A stretch of 6,205 nucleotides of DNA from contig CAZMLC010000118.1 in assembly GCA_964567125.1 (NCBI GenBank), forward strand, positions 1 to 6,205. The letters are read 5' to 3'. This DNA is from CAZMLC01 sp964567125 (lineage in GTDB: Bacteria; Verrucomicrobiota; Kiritimatiellia; RFP12; UBA1067). A program made the translations under genes and the position numbers. The notes beneath the pieces are model-generated. The model was given only the letters and a program-made list of their open reading frames with translations, was not told where the DNA came from and did no database searches. This document shows positions 1-6,205 of the stretch, in pieces (position 1 is the first letter of the stretch; the number at the start of each line of letters is the position of its first letter).

Positions 1-100
1 CAAAACTCCAGCGTTCCTGCGGCGGAATGGCGTTGTCGTAAATCGCCTGGGCCTGTGCCAACAAAATGCGGTTTGTAAAATCCAGGGGCGTGAGATGCAT
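1..100 (-). CDS. 5' fragment of an unrecognised protein, coupled to the SWIM gene
   Basis: An open frame starts at an ATG (bases 100-98) and continues without a stop to the left edge, giving 33 codons plus one base. The visible N-terminus begins MHLTPLDFTNRILLAQAQA and continues with a short acidic/proline stretch (IYDNAIPPQERWSF). It looks like a soluble amphipathic helix and has no signal peptide or membrane segment. The ATG lies two bases after the TGA of the SWIM gene, and a GGAAAG Shine-Dalgarno-like site sits seven bases upstream, inside the last SWIM codons. Start position, spacing and lack of stops all favour a real, translationally coupled gene. I do not recognise the family, and 33 residues are too few to assign a function. 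By position it may work with the SNF2 and SWIM proteins, which is inference only. Confidence 0.68.
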   Translation of the reverse strand, partial: MHLTPLDFTNRILLAQAQAIYDNAIPPQERWSF

Positions 101-102
101 GG

Positions 103-975
103 TCAGGCTTTCCGGTTGTAATCGAGCTGTTCGCCGGTCCAGATCGCGACGCCGCGCAAGGTGGCTCGGGTGTAGAGCGCCTCAAGCGTGTCCGCGAAGC
201 GTTCCTGTCCGCGCCAGAAACGGATGGGGCCGAGACGCTGCAGCAGGGGCGCCGGCACGCTTGTACAGGCCGCTTCGCCATACTGTTCAAAGGGTTCGAG
301 CGGTGCGCCGTAGAAGGCTTCAGCAGGCGTCGTTGTCAGCGGTGTTGTTGCCACGGCGACGCTAGATGTTTGCGTTCGCGCATGGAGCTGCGGCGCAGGT
401 TGCGTCGGAACAAGCGCCTGCCGCGTGATGCCGCGCAGTTCGAGCAAGAGCAGGGGCTCGCGTGCAATGGCCTCACCGATGAGGCAGTAGATGGCTGCAA
501 GGTGCTTGCAGGGGTTGGCCCAGTCCGGACAGCTGCACGTGCTCGCCACATCGCTATTTTTGCGCGGGAAGAGCGGTACACGCTCGGTCTCGAAGAGGGC
601 TTCGATTTCTGCCGGCAGGTCACCGACAAAAAGACGGGAGATCCACATGGGCTCACTGTGGATCTTTTTCATGACGCGCGTGTAGCTGGCTTCAGGCAAG
701 GTTGAAAAGGTGATCTCACACCGGTAGGGGTCCTTGGAGCCGCCCTGCACTTGCGCGGTGACCTTGCCCGGTTCGATCTGCAGATCCGAGACCTGTCCGC
801 TGGCCGCATAGCTGCGCCCGCGGCCCAAGCGCGCGCCGAGCCGGAAACGTTCGAGCGCTTCGAGCCAGCGGCGACTCCACCAGACGCGGAAAGGGCCGGC
901 ATAGGCGCTCTGCGCACGAATGCCGCCGCGAACAGCGAGCGGTGTGCGAATTCTGAATGTTTTCCGTTTACTCAT
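103..975 (-). CDS. SWIM zinc-finger protein, partner of the SNF2 ATPase
   Basis: This is a 290-residue cytoplasmic protein with a SWIM zinc finger, a zinc-chelating fold thought to bind DNA or protein. The finger is visible as CxCx6CxH at C147, C149, C156 and H158 (CSCPDWANPCKH). The N-terminal half carries features typical of stand-alone bacterial SWIM proteins: a tryptophan-rich segment near 32-37 (VWWSRRW), an RGRSYA-like stretch at 52-57, and VQGGSKDPY at 76-84. An LRG motif follows the finger at 180-182. Residues about 187-218 are a Thr/Pro/Ala-rich linker, probably disordered, leading to a C-terminal segment with FWRGQERF at 253-260. The ATG lies five bases after the helicase TAA. The nearest GGAG is 14 bases upstream, rather far, so translation may depend on coupling. 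Family assignment is firm. The role, probably targeting or regulating the neighbouring SNF2 ATPase, is inferred from the pairing. Confidence 0.9.
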   Translation of the reverse strand: MSKRKTFRIRTPLAVRGGIRAQSAYAGPFRVWWSRRWLEALERFRLGARLGRGRSYAASGQVSDLQIEPGKVTAQVQGGSKDPYRCEITFSTLPEASYTRVMKKIHSEPMWISRLFVGDLPAEIEALFETERVPLFPRKNSDVASTCSCPDWANPCKHLAAIYCLIGEAIAREPLLLLELRGITRQALVPTQPAPQLHARTQTSSVAVATTPLTTTPAEAFYGAPLEPFEQYGEAACTSVPAPLLQRLGPIRFWRGQERFADTLEALYTRATLRGVAIWTGEQLDYNRKA

Positions 976-980
976 GGGTG

Positions 981-3900
981 TTAGCGTTGCTCCGCCGCGA
1001 TGTCCTCGCGCAACGAGAGCAGTTCTTGCAGGGCGTCATCGGAGAGTTCCGTCAGGGCGTGTTCGCCCTGCGTGATGATCTCAGCGGCGAGGCTGCTCTT
1101 ACTCTCAATCAAGGCGTCGATACGATCTTCCAATGTGCCGTTACAGATGAACTTATGCACCACGACGCGCTTGTCCTGCCCGATACGGAAGGCGCGGTCG
1201 GTGGCTTGGTTTTCAACCGCAGGGTTCCACCAGCGGTCATAGTGGAAGACGTGCGAGGCGCGCGTCAGGTTTAAGCCGGTTCCGCCGGCCTTCAGCGAAA
1301 GGACAAAAACCATGGGCTGCTTCGAGGCTTGGAACTTTTTGATCATCTCCTCGCGCGCTTTGCGCTGAACGCCGCCGTGCAGGAAGGGGACTTCGCACCC
1401 GAAGGTCTGGCAGAGGTGCTGCGCGAGGAGTTCACCCATCTGCGCATATTGTGTGAAGATCAACGCACTCTCGTTGTTCTCGAAGATCTCCTCCAGCTGA
1501 TCCACAAGGCGCGTCAACTTGCCGGAACGCGCGGAGAAATCATCGGCAAGCAGTTTATGGTCGCGGTCTGGATCCTGCGCCTCTTTGAGATAGTGGCTGG
1601 GATGGTTGCAGATCTGTTTTAGCCGCGTGAGCACAGCGAGAATCAGGCCGCGGCGCTGAATGCCTTGGCTCTCCGCCACGGCGCGGCGGAAGGAGGCGAG
1701 TTCGTCCTGATAAAGTTCGATTTGCTCTGGCGTAAGCGGGCAGTAGACGCGGTTTTCAATCTTTTCGGGAAGATCCTGGATGATTGTCCGGTCGGTCTTG
1801 ACGCGCCGGAGAATAAAGGGCGCCGTGACGCGACGCAGGCGCGTGCGGGCACCGGGATCGGTTCCTGTCTGGATGGGACGGAAAAAGGCTTCGCGGAAGG
1901 CGGCGCGTTTACCGAGCATGCCGGGATTGAGGAAGTCCATCAGCGACCAGACTTCGCCCACGTGATTCTCAATCGGCGTGCCGGTCAGGGCAATGCGGTA
2001 ATCCGCAGGCAGTGCACGCGCTACCTGTGACTGACGCGTATCGGGGTTCTTGATGTTCTGCGCTTCGTCGAGGATGATGCACGACCAGTTGACTTTGCGC
2101 AGATCCGCGTAATCGCGATGCAGCATCGCATAGCTGGTGATCACCACGTCATAGTGCTGCATCTCGCGGGCAAAGGAGTCGCCATGCCAGCGCCATGCCC
2201 CGTGATGCAGGTGGCAGGCGAGCGTCGGCGCAAAGCGCGCGGCTTCGTGCATCCAGTTTCCCAGAATCGAAAGCGGCCCCACGATCAATGTCGGTTTGTG
2301 TTCCTGCGCGTGCGCTTTGCAATGGAGCAGGAAGGCGAGGGCTTGAACAGTCTTGCCGAGACCCATGTCATCCGCAAGGCAGGCTCCGAGCCCGCAGCTG
2401 CGCAAATAGACAAGCCAGCTAAATCCGCGGTGCTGGTAAGGTCGCAGTTCACCGTGAAAGTCCGAAGGTACGGGCGTTGTCTCAAAGGCCTGTGGAGACC
2501 CCGAGAGCCGATTGAGAAGCGCTTCGACCCAGCCGTGTCCGCGCACGGAGGTGACGGCAAGGCCGTGGCGAAGTCCGCTGGTGCCGAGCGAAAGCTGGAT
2601 GGCATCGAGTGCGGTCTCCGTGCTGTCCGTATGATGTTTGCTGATCCGCAGCGCATGCTGCAGCTGCGTGGGATCGATCGTCATCCAGGTGCCACGGAAG
2701 AAGACCAGCGGTGATTCCGCATGCAGCAATGTGTTGATCTCCTCCTGTGAAAGGACTTCGCCGTTGCAGGTGACATTCCAGTGAATCGCGACGCGGGCAT
2801 CGGTTGCGACGCTGTTCGGATCTTCCGGCAGTTGATCCAGCGGCGTAACATCCGCGCTGAGCGTAAGACCTGCTGGCATGCCCGTGGCCCACGTTTCCGG
2901 AATATCAACGACGAAGCCTGCGGCACGCAGCAGCGCTGCCGCATGCGTCAAGAAGAGGTGTGCTTCGCTCGGTTCCAGCTGGCAGCCGAACCCTTGCGGA
3001 TAGAGATGCGCCGTGCCGAGTACGGGGAAGATCAGCGCGGCCTGACCCAGCACGAGCAGGAAGGTCTGGGTGAAATGCTGCACGTTCTGCGGTGCCAGGA
3101 TTTCGAGGAACCACGGCGTGTCGGGGGTCTGCGGCATGTGCAGCGTGAATGCGGGACGCTCATCGCTCGATCGCGTCGCAGCAATCGGGCTGCGCCACGC
3201 GGTAATCGAGGCGTACAGAGCGTCAAGTTCCGCGGCATTATCCCAGCGTATCGTGGGCGAGGCGCCGCGCAGCGCCGCGAACCAGGCGTCATGGACGCTA
3301 TAGAACTGGCCGCGCTCAGCTTGCGCGCGCGAGAGCATGGTGACCACGCTGGAGCGCACGATCCAGTCGATCCACGTTTCGAGAACGACTTCGGTTTGCT
3401 CCTCACGATGGGGCGTTGCCTGCGTCGCGAAGAGGGCGCTAGGCATGCGTGCTACGAGTTCATTCAGACGGCCATTCTCTTCAAAATCGAAACAGGGCTG
3501 CCAGCGCGCTTCGGCGATTGTGCGTTCGCCGTGCTGCGCGAAGCGGATGCCGGGCAGATAGCGTCCGCGTGCGACCAGCGAGCCCGCATAGCGGAAGAGT
3601 TCGCTGAGCCGCAACAGGTCATGTCCGGCGAAGAGATTCGGCGCCAGGCGATATTCGCGCGGCTGGGCCACCAGCTCCAGCAGCACAGGCCAGGAACAGC
3701 CGATGGCCGGTACGCAGAAGGGCTGCGGCTCCGCGAGCGGTGCAACCGCTGTAGACTCCTCGCCGGAGAGAAGAAAAGGCTGCGAGGGAATCGGGATGCA
3801 GTGCGTTGCGCCGGCCGCTGTGTAGTGCTGCGCGGGCAGGTAAAGCGTCAACATCGTCCGGTCTGAAGGATCCGGCGTGGTGTGCGTCAGGATGCGGGCA

Positions 3901-4043
3901 AGGGCCGTGAGGATCGTTGCTTCATCCGCGCTGAAAGGCGAATACGGATGGGGTGTCTGAGCAGCAGGCACAGACCAGTGAAGGCGTTGCTCGCCCCAGG
4001 CATAGCAACGTCCAGCATGCCAGGTTATGTGTAGAATCAGCAA
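981..4043 (-). CDS. SNF2/Rad54-family helicase-like ATPase with SNF2-associated domain
   Basis: This is a 1020-residue superfamily 2 ATPase of the SNF2 type, expected to use ATP to translocate on double-stranded DNA and remodel bound proteins. The motor fills residues about 530-990. Visible motifs are LRPYQ (533-537), Walker A DDMGLGKT (558-565, K564), DEAQ Walker B (659-662), LTGTP (686-690), LRRVKTD (745-751), HGG (889-891), LKAGGTGLNL (917-926), and QATDRAFRIGQ (946-956) with the arginine fingers. All key residues are intact. Residues about 370-500 resemble the SNF2_assoc (DUF3670) domain, including LVFFRGTWMTID at 446-457. Residues 1-370 match nothing I recognise, and no CxC...CxH finger is present, so the SWIM module is supplied by the next gene. 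The start is TTG (4043-4041), supported by AAGGGGA seven bases upstream. Family is certain. The biological role (repair, transcription restart or defence) is not shown by the sequence. Confidence 0.95.
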   Translation of the reverse strand: MLILHITWHAGRCYAWGEQRLHWSVPAAQTPHPYSPFSADEATILTALARILTHTTPDPSDRTMLTLYLPAQHYTAAGATHCIPIPSQPFLLSGEESTAVAPLAEPQPFCVPAIGCSWPVLLELVAQPREYRLAPNLFAGHDLLRLSELFRYAGSLVARGRYLPGIRFAQHGERTIAEARWQPCFDFEENGRLNELVARMPSALFATQATPHREEQTEVVLETWIDWIVRSSVVTMLSRAQAERGQFYSVHDAWFAALRGASPTIRWDNAAELDALYASITAWRSPIAATRSSDERPAFTLHMPQTPDTPWFLEILAPQNVQHFTQTFLLVLGQAALIFPVLGTAHLYPQGFGCQLEPSEAHLFLTHAAALLRAAGFVVDIPETWATGMPAGLTLSADVTPLDQLPEDPNSVATDARVAIHWNVTCNGEVLSQEEINTLLHAESPLVFFRGTWMTIDPTQLQHALRISKHHTDSTETALDAIQLSLGTSGLRHGLAVTSVRGHGWVEALLNRLSGSPQAFETTPVPSDFHGELRPYQHRGFSWLVYLRSCGLGACLADDMGLGKTVQALAFLLHCKAHAQEHKPTLIVGPLSILGNWMHEAARFAPTLACHLHHGAWRWHGDSFAREMQHYDVVITSYAMLHRDYADLRKVNWSCIILDEAQNIKNPDTRQSQVARALPADYRIALTGTPIENHVGEVWSLMDFLNPGMLGKRAAFREAFFRPIQTGTDPGARTRLRRVTAPFILRRVKTDRTIIQDLPEKIENRVYCPLTPEQIELYQDELASFRRAVAESQGIQRRGLILAVLTRLKQICNHPSHYLKEAQDPDRDHKLLADDFSARSGKLTRLVDQLEEIFENNESALIFTQYAQMGELLAQHLCQTFGCEVPFLHGGVQRKAREEMIKKFQASKQPMVFVLSLKAGGTGLNLTRASHVFHYDRWWNPAVENQATDRAFRIGQDKRVVVHKFICNGTLEDRIDALIESKSSLAAEIITQGEHALTELSDDALQELLSLREDIAAEQR

Positions 4044-4050
4044 TTGACAA

Positions 4051-4057
4051 TCCCCTT
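4051..4057 (-). promoter_or_regulatory. Shine-Dalgarno of the SNF2 gene overlapping the upstream stop
   Basis: The minus strand reads TAAGGGGATTGTCAATTG. The TAA is the methyltransferase stop, AAGGGGA is the likely Shine-Dalgarno, and TTG follows after seven bases. No ATG or GTG in the helicase frame has a comparable site, so this ribosome site decides the unusual TTG start. Overlap with the upstream stop suggests translational coupling. The exact anti-SD pairing assumes the standard 16S 3' end. Confidence 0.6.
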
Positions 4058-4820
4058 ACGGTACTGCATCCCAGGCGCGCCGGATCGCATCGGCAGCGAG
4101 CGCGAAGGCACTGACGACATTCAGCGAATTTTTTCGGCCGAAAAGAGGGATGCGTACAATACCGTCGCAGCGGGCGACGATTTCAGGATCAATACCGAAG
4201 CGTTCATTGCCCACGATCAGCGCACAGGGAAAGCGCCAGGCGAATGCGGTGGCAGCCGGGGCGCCTGCCACGGTCTCCAGCGCGATGCAGGGAATGTTGC
4301 GCGCCTGGAGATCCGCCAGCGCGACGCGGATATCCTCCTGCTGCTGCCAGGCCACGAGCAACTCCGTGCCGAGTGCGGCGCGCGCCACCTGCGGATGGTC
4401 GGGGAGCGGCGTATAACCGCAGAGCACAAGTTCGCGGACACCGAAGCATTCGGCGGTCCGAAAGAGCCCGCCCACGTTAAACGCTGAGCGCAGCGAATCC
4501 ACGACCACCGTAAGCGGAAGGTGCGGTGCGGGGTGTGCGGCCTCAGGCGGAAGGTCGGCGTCGAGAATGTCGATATCCGTAATGCGCTGCTTGGCCACTT
4601 CGCGTTCGACGGGGACAAGCACGCTCCAGAATTGCTGGCGCGTCACCGTAGGTGTCAGCAACCGTGCCAGCGCAACGAGGCGTGGCAGATGCGTCTGTTG
4701 TTCCATCCAGTCGCGACAGGCCACAAGATGCTCTTGGCGCGATGTTGCATTGTCCCATGCCGTATCCAGCGCCCTGAGGCGGGACGCGGCCTCCTTCCAA
4801 GTATAGGTGGCAGGCGGCAT
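4056..4820 (-). CDS. SpoU/TrmH-family RNA 2'-O-methyltransferase
   Basis: This is a 254-residue SPOUT-class enzyme that would transfer a methyl group from S-adenosylmethionine to a ribose 2'-OH in rRNA or tRNA. The catalytic domain is about 102-250, with all three SpoU motifs: motif 1 around FNVGGLFRTAE (114-124, N115 and catalytic-type R121), motif 2 LIVGNERFG (201-209, N205 and E206), and motif 3 IPLFGRKNSLNV (224-235, S232 and N234), which forms the trefoil knot. The first 100 residues are a mostly helical N-terminal extension without a recognised RNA-binding fold. The ATG is 29 bases after the icd stop, with only a weak Shine-Dalgarno. No ATG, GTG or TTG lies in frame between them. Family is secure. 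The RNA target is not, so no symbol is given: TrmH, RlmB, TrmJ and other members share these motifs. Confidence 0.9.
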   Translation of the reverse strand: MPPATYTWKEAASRLRALDTAWDNATSRQEHLVACRDWMEQQTHLPRLVALARLLTPTVTRQQFWSVLVPVEREVAKQRITDIDILDADLPPEAAHPAPHLPLTVVVDSLRSAFNVGGLFRTAECFGVRELVLCGYTPLPDHPQVARAALGTELLVAWQQQEDIRVALADLQARNIPCIALETVAGAPAATAFAWRFPCALIVGNERFGIDPEIVARCDGIVRIPLFGRKNSLNVVSAFALAADAIRRAWDAVP

Positions 4821-4849
4821 GATGATACGGCTGGGAACAAGGTGGAGGT

Positions 4850-6115
4850 TTATTTCATAGCTGCGGCAAGTGCATTGCCGAAGGCGCTACACGAGATTTC
4901 CGTGGCACCTTCCATCAGACGTGCGAAATCGTACGTCACGGTCTTCGCGGCAATCACCGCATCCATGGCTTGGATGATCTTGTCCGCGGCCTCTGTCCAG
5001 CCCATGTAGCGGAGCATCATCTCGCCCGAGAGGATGAGCGAACCGGGGTTGACCTTGTCGAGGTTGGCATACTTCGGCGCCGTGCCGTGGGTCGCTTCAA
5101 AGCAGGCGACGCCCGTGGTGTAGTTGATGTTGCCGCCGGGAGCGATACCGATACCGCCGACACAGGCTGCGAGCGCATCCGAGACATAGTCGCCGTTGAG
5201 ATTCAGCGTCGCGATCACATCATAGTCCGCCGGCCGGGTAAGGATCTGCTGCAGGAAGGCATCGGCGATGCAGTCCTTGACGATGATGTCGCGTCCGGTC
5301 TTCGGATTCTTGAAGGTGCACCAGGGTCCTTTGTCGATCAGCGTCGCGCCGTATGCTTCGCGCGCCAGTTCATAGCCCCAGTCGCGGAACCCGCCCTCCG
5401 TGAATTTCATGATGTTGCCCTTGTGCACGAGCGTGACGCTTGCGCGGTCATTGGCAATGGCATAGTCGATCGCGGCCTTGATCAGACGCTTTGAACCTTC
5501 GCTGGAGACGGGCTTGATGCCGATCGAGGAACTCTCCGGGAAGCGGATCTTCTTCACGCCCATTTCCTTCTGGAGGAAGGCGATGATCTTCTGCGCTTCC
5601 GGCGTCTTGCTGAACCACTCGATGCCGGCATAGATATCCTCGGTGTTTTCGCGGAAAATCACCATGTCGGTCAGCTCCGGGCGCTTGACGGGCGAAGGTA
5701 CACCCTTGAACCAGCGCACGGGGCGCAGGCAGACATAGAGGTCGAGCTCCTGGCGCATGGCCACGTTGATGGAACGGATACCGCCGCCGACGGGTGTGGT
5801 GAGCGGACCCTTGACCGAAACGACATAGTCGCGGCAGGCCGCCAGCGTCTCCTGCGGCAGCCAGGTGTTCGGGCCGTAGACCGCATTGGCTTTCTCGCCC
5901 GCATAGACCTCCATCCAGGCGATCTTGCGCGTCTTGCCATACGCAGCCTCGACTGCGGCGTTCCAGACCGTCATCGCGGCTTTGGTGATATCCGCGCCAA
6001 TGCCATCGCCCTCAATAAACGGGATAATCGGCTGATCCGGGACATTCAACGTGCCGTTGGCTCCCATCGTGATCGCAGAACCAGAAGAGGGAACAGTAAT
6101 TTTTGCGTAGGACAT
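4850..6115 (-). CDS. icd: NADP-dependent isocitrate dehydrogenase
   Basis: This TCA-cycle enzyme oxidatively decarboxylates isocitrate to 2-oxoglutarate with NADP+. The protein is 421 residues from the ATG, close to E. coli Icd (416), and colinear with it. Substrate site residues are present: S115, N117, R121, R131, R155, Y162 and K232, with metal ligands D309 and D313. The cofactor pocket HGTAPKY (343-349, K348 and Y349) plus Y395 and R399 match the NADP-specific residues of the E. coli enzyme, so NADP+ rather than NAD+ is predicted. S115 is the equivalent of the Ser113 that AceK phosphorylates in E. coli. Whether AceK exists here is unknown. A GTG five codons upstream (6130) opens the same frame, but ATG 6115 is preferred because GAGAGAAG lies just before it and MSYAKITVP fits family N-termini. 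It is the first gene of the co-directional run. Confidence 0.97.
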   Translation of the reverse strand: MSYAKITVPSSGSAITMGANGTLNVPDQPIIPFIEGDGIGADITKAAMTVWNAAVEAAYGKTRKIAWMEVYAGEKANAVYGPNTWLPQETLAACRDYVVSVKGPLTTPVGGGIRSINVAMRQELDLYVCLRPVRWFKGVPSPVKRPELTDMVIFRENTEDIYAGIEWFSKTPEAQKIIAFLQKEMGVKKIRFPESSSIGIKPVSSEGSKRLIKAAIDYAIANDRASVTLVHKGNIMKFTEGGFRDWGYELAREAYGATLIDKGPWCTFKNPKTGRDIIVKDCIADAFLQQILTRPADYDVIATLNLNGDYVSDALAACVGGIGIAPGGNINYTTGVACFEATHGTAPKYANLDKVNPGSLILSGEMMLRYMGWTEAADKIIQAMDAVIAAKTVTYDFARLMEGATEISCSAFGNALAAAMK

Positions 6116-6120
6116 GACAA

Positions 6121-6128
6121 CTTCTCTC
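6121..6128 (-). promoter_or_regulatory. Shine-Dalgarno of icd
   Basis: GAGAGAAG on the minus strand is followed by five bases and then ATG at 6115. Its GAGAG core lies about eight bases from that ATG. The alternative GTG at 6130 starts before this site and has only TTTTAAAACTTAT-like AT-rich sequence upstream. The site therefore decides the start in favour of ATG 6115. Confidence 0.6.
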
Positions 6129-6130
6129 AC

Positions 6131-6205
6131 ATAAGTTTTAAAAGTCTTTAGTTTACTGTATTAATTACGCAAAATGAAGTCGAAAATACGTTTTCCGGGC
6201 CCTGA
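6131..6205 (-). promoter_or_regulatory. AT-rich leader upstream of icd, possible promoter
   Basis: This is the only stretch that is clearly non-coding and AT-rich. It precedes the first gene of the run, so a promoter is expected here. One weak sigma70-like pair is TTGCGT (6172-6167) and TAAAGA (6150-6145), 16 bases apart, but the -10 matches the consensus at only three of six positions. A TTTTAAAA palindrome lies at 6136-6143. GAAAA-TACG-TTTTC (6182-6195) is a short inverted repeat that could be an operator half-site pair or chance in AT-rich sequence. The true promoter may differ or lie beyond the window. Confidence 0.3.

Noticed and set aside
66..705. Plus-strand frames at 66-365 and 370-705
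   Set aside because: Both are antisense to the SWIM gene. The first is extremely Arg-rich and the second has no motif.
2118..2714. 198-codon open frame on the plus strand
   Set aside because: It is antisense to the helicase coding region, including part of the motor. It has no domain and no good ribosome site, so it is a shadow.
2781..3866. 361-codon open frame on the plus strand
   Set aside because: It lies wholly antisense to the helicase gene. Its translation is rich in Arg, Cys and Gly with no recognisable domain, as expected of a GC-rich shadow frame.
981..4043. A DISARM-like or other named defence system based on the SNF2 gene
   Set aside because: There is no DNA methyltransferase, phospholipase D, DUF1998 or nuclease gene beside it. 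The partners are a SWIM protein and housekeeping genes, so naming a defence system is not supported.
4821..4849. Possible terminator between icd and the methyltransferase
   Set aside because: The 29 bases contain no stable inverted repeat followed by a T-run on the minus strand.
4521..5009. 162-codon open frame on the plus strand spanning the icd-methyltransferase junction
   Set aside because: It overlaps the ends of two well-supported genes on the other strand and shows no family features.
4970..5494. 174-codon open frame on the plus strand
   Set aside because: It is antisense to icd, whose translation is conserved end to end. The composition is that of a shadow frame.
6116..6130. GTG at 6130 as the icd start
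   Set aside because: It would place the Shine-Dalgarno inside the gene and add five residues not typical of the family. The ATG at 6115 has the better ribosome site.

Overview
All four complete genes, plus the start of a fifth, lie on the minus strand and read from right to left. The window looks like a moderately GC-rich bacterial chromosome: tight spacing, Shine-Dalgarno-like sites, and conserved bacterial families with no transposase, integrase, tRNA or phage gene. The phylum cannot be fixed from this sequence. The isocitrate dehydrogenase is of the E. coli/Burkholderia type. Its mix of features would also fit the Verrucomicrobiota/Kiritimatiellota/Lentisphaerota group, but that is only an impression.

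Layout in transcription order. At the right edge (about 6116-6205) is an AT-rich leader, the only non-coding stretch of note. Next come an NADP-dependent isocitrate dehydrogenase (icd, 6115-4850), a SpoU/TrmH-family RNA 2'-O-methyltransferase (4820-4056), a 1020-residue SNF2-family helicase-like ATPase with an SNF2-associated domain (4043-981), a 290-residue SWIM zinc-finger protein (975-103), and the first 33 codons of an unrecognised protein (100-1) that runs off the left edge. No gap between genes exceeds 29 bases (29, 12, 5 and 2), and I see no terminator in any of them.

The spacing suggests one transcript, or at least a tightly coupled block from the methyltransferase to the left edge. 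The helicase appears to start at TTG, and its Shine-Dalgarno overlaps the methyltransferase stop codon. The partial gene has its Shine-Dalgarno inside the last codons of the SWIM gene. The SNF2 ATPase and SWIM protein form a recurrent bacterial pair, elsewhere also seen fused in one chain, and probably act together on DNA or a DNA-protein complex. Isocitrate dehydrogenase (TCA cycle) and the RNA methyltransferase are housekeeping functions with no evident link to the pair beyond co-orientation. I find no clear new system. The best lead is the SNF2-SWIM pair and the tightly coupled unknown gene after it.
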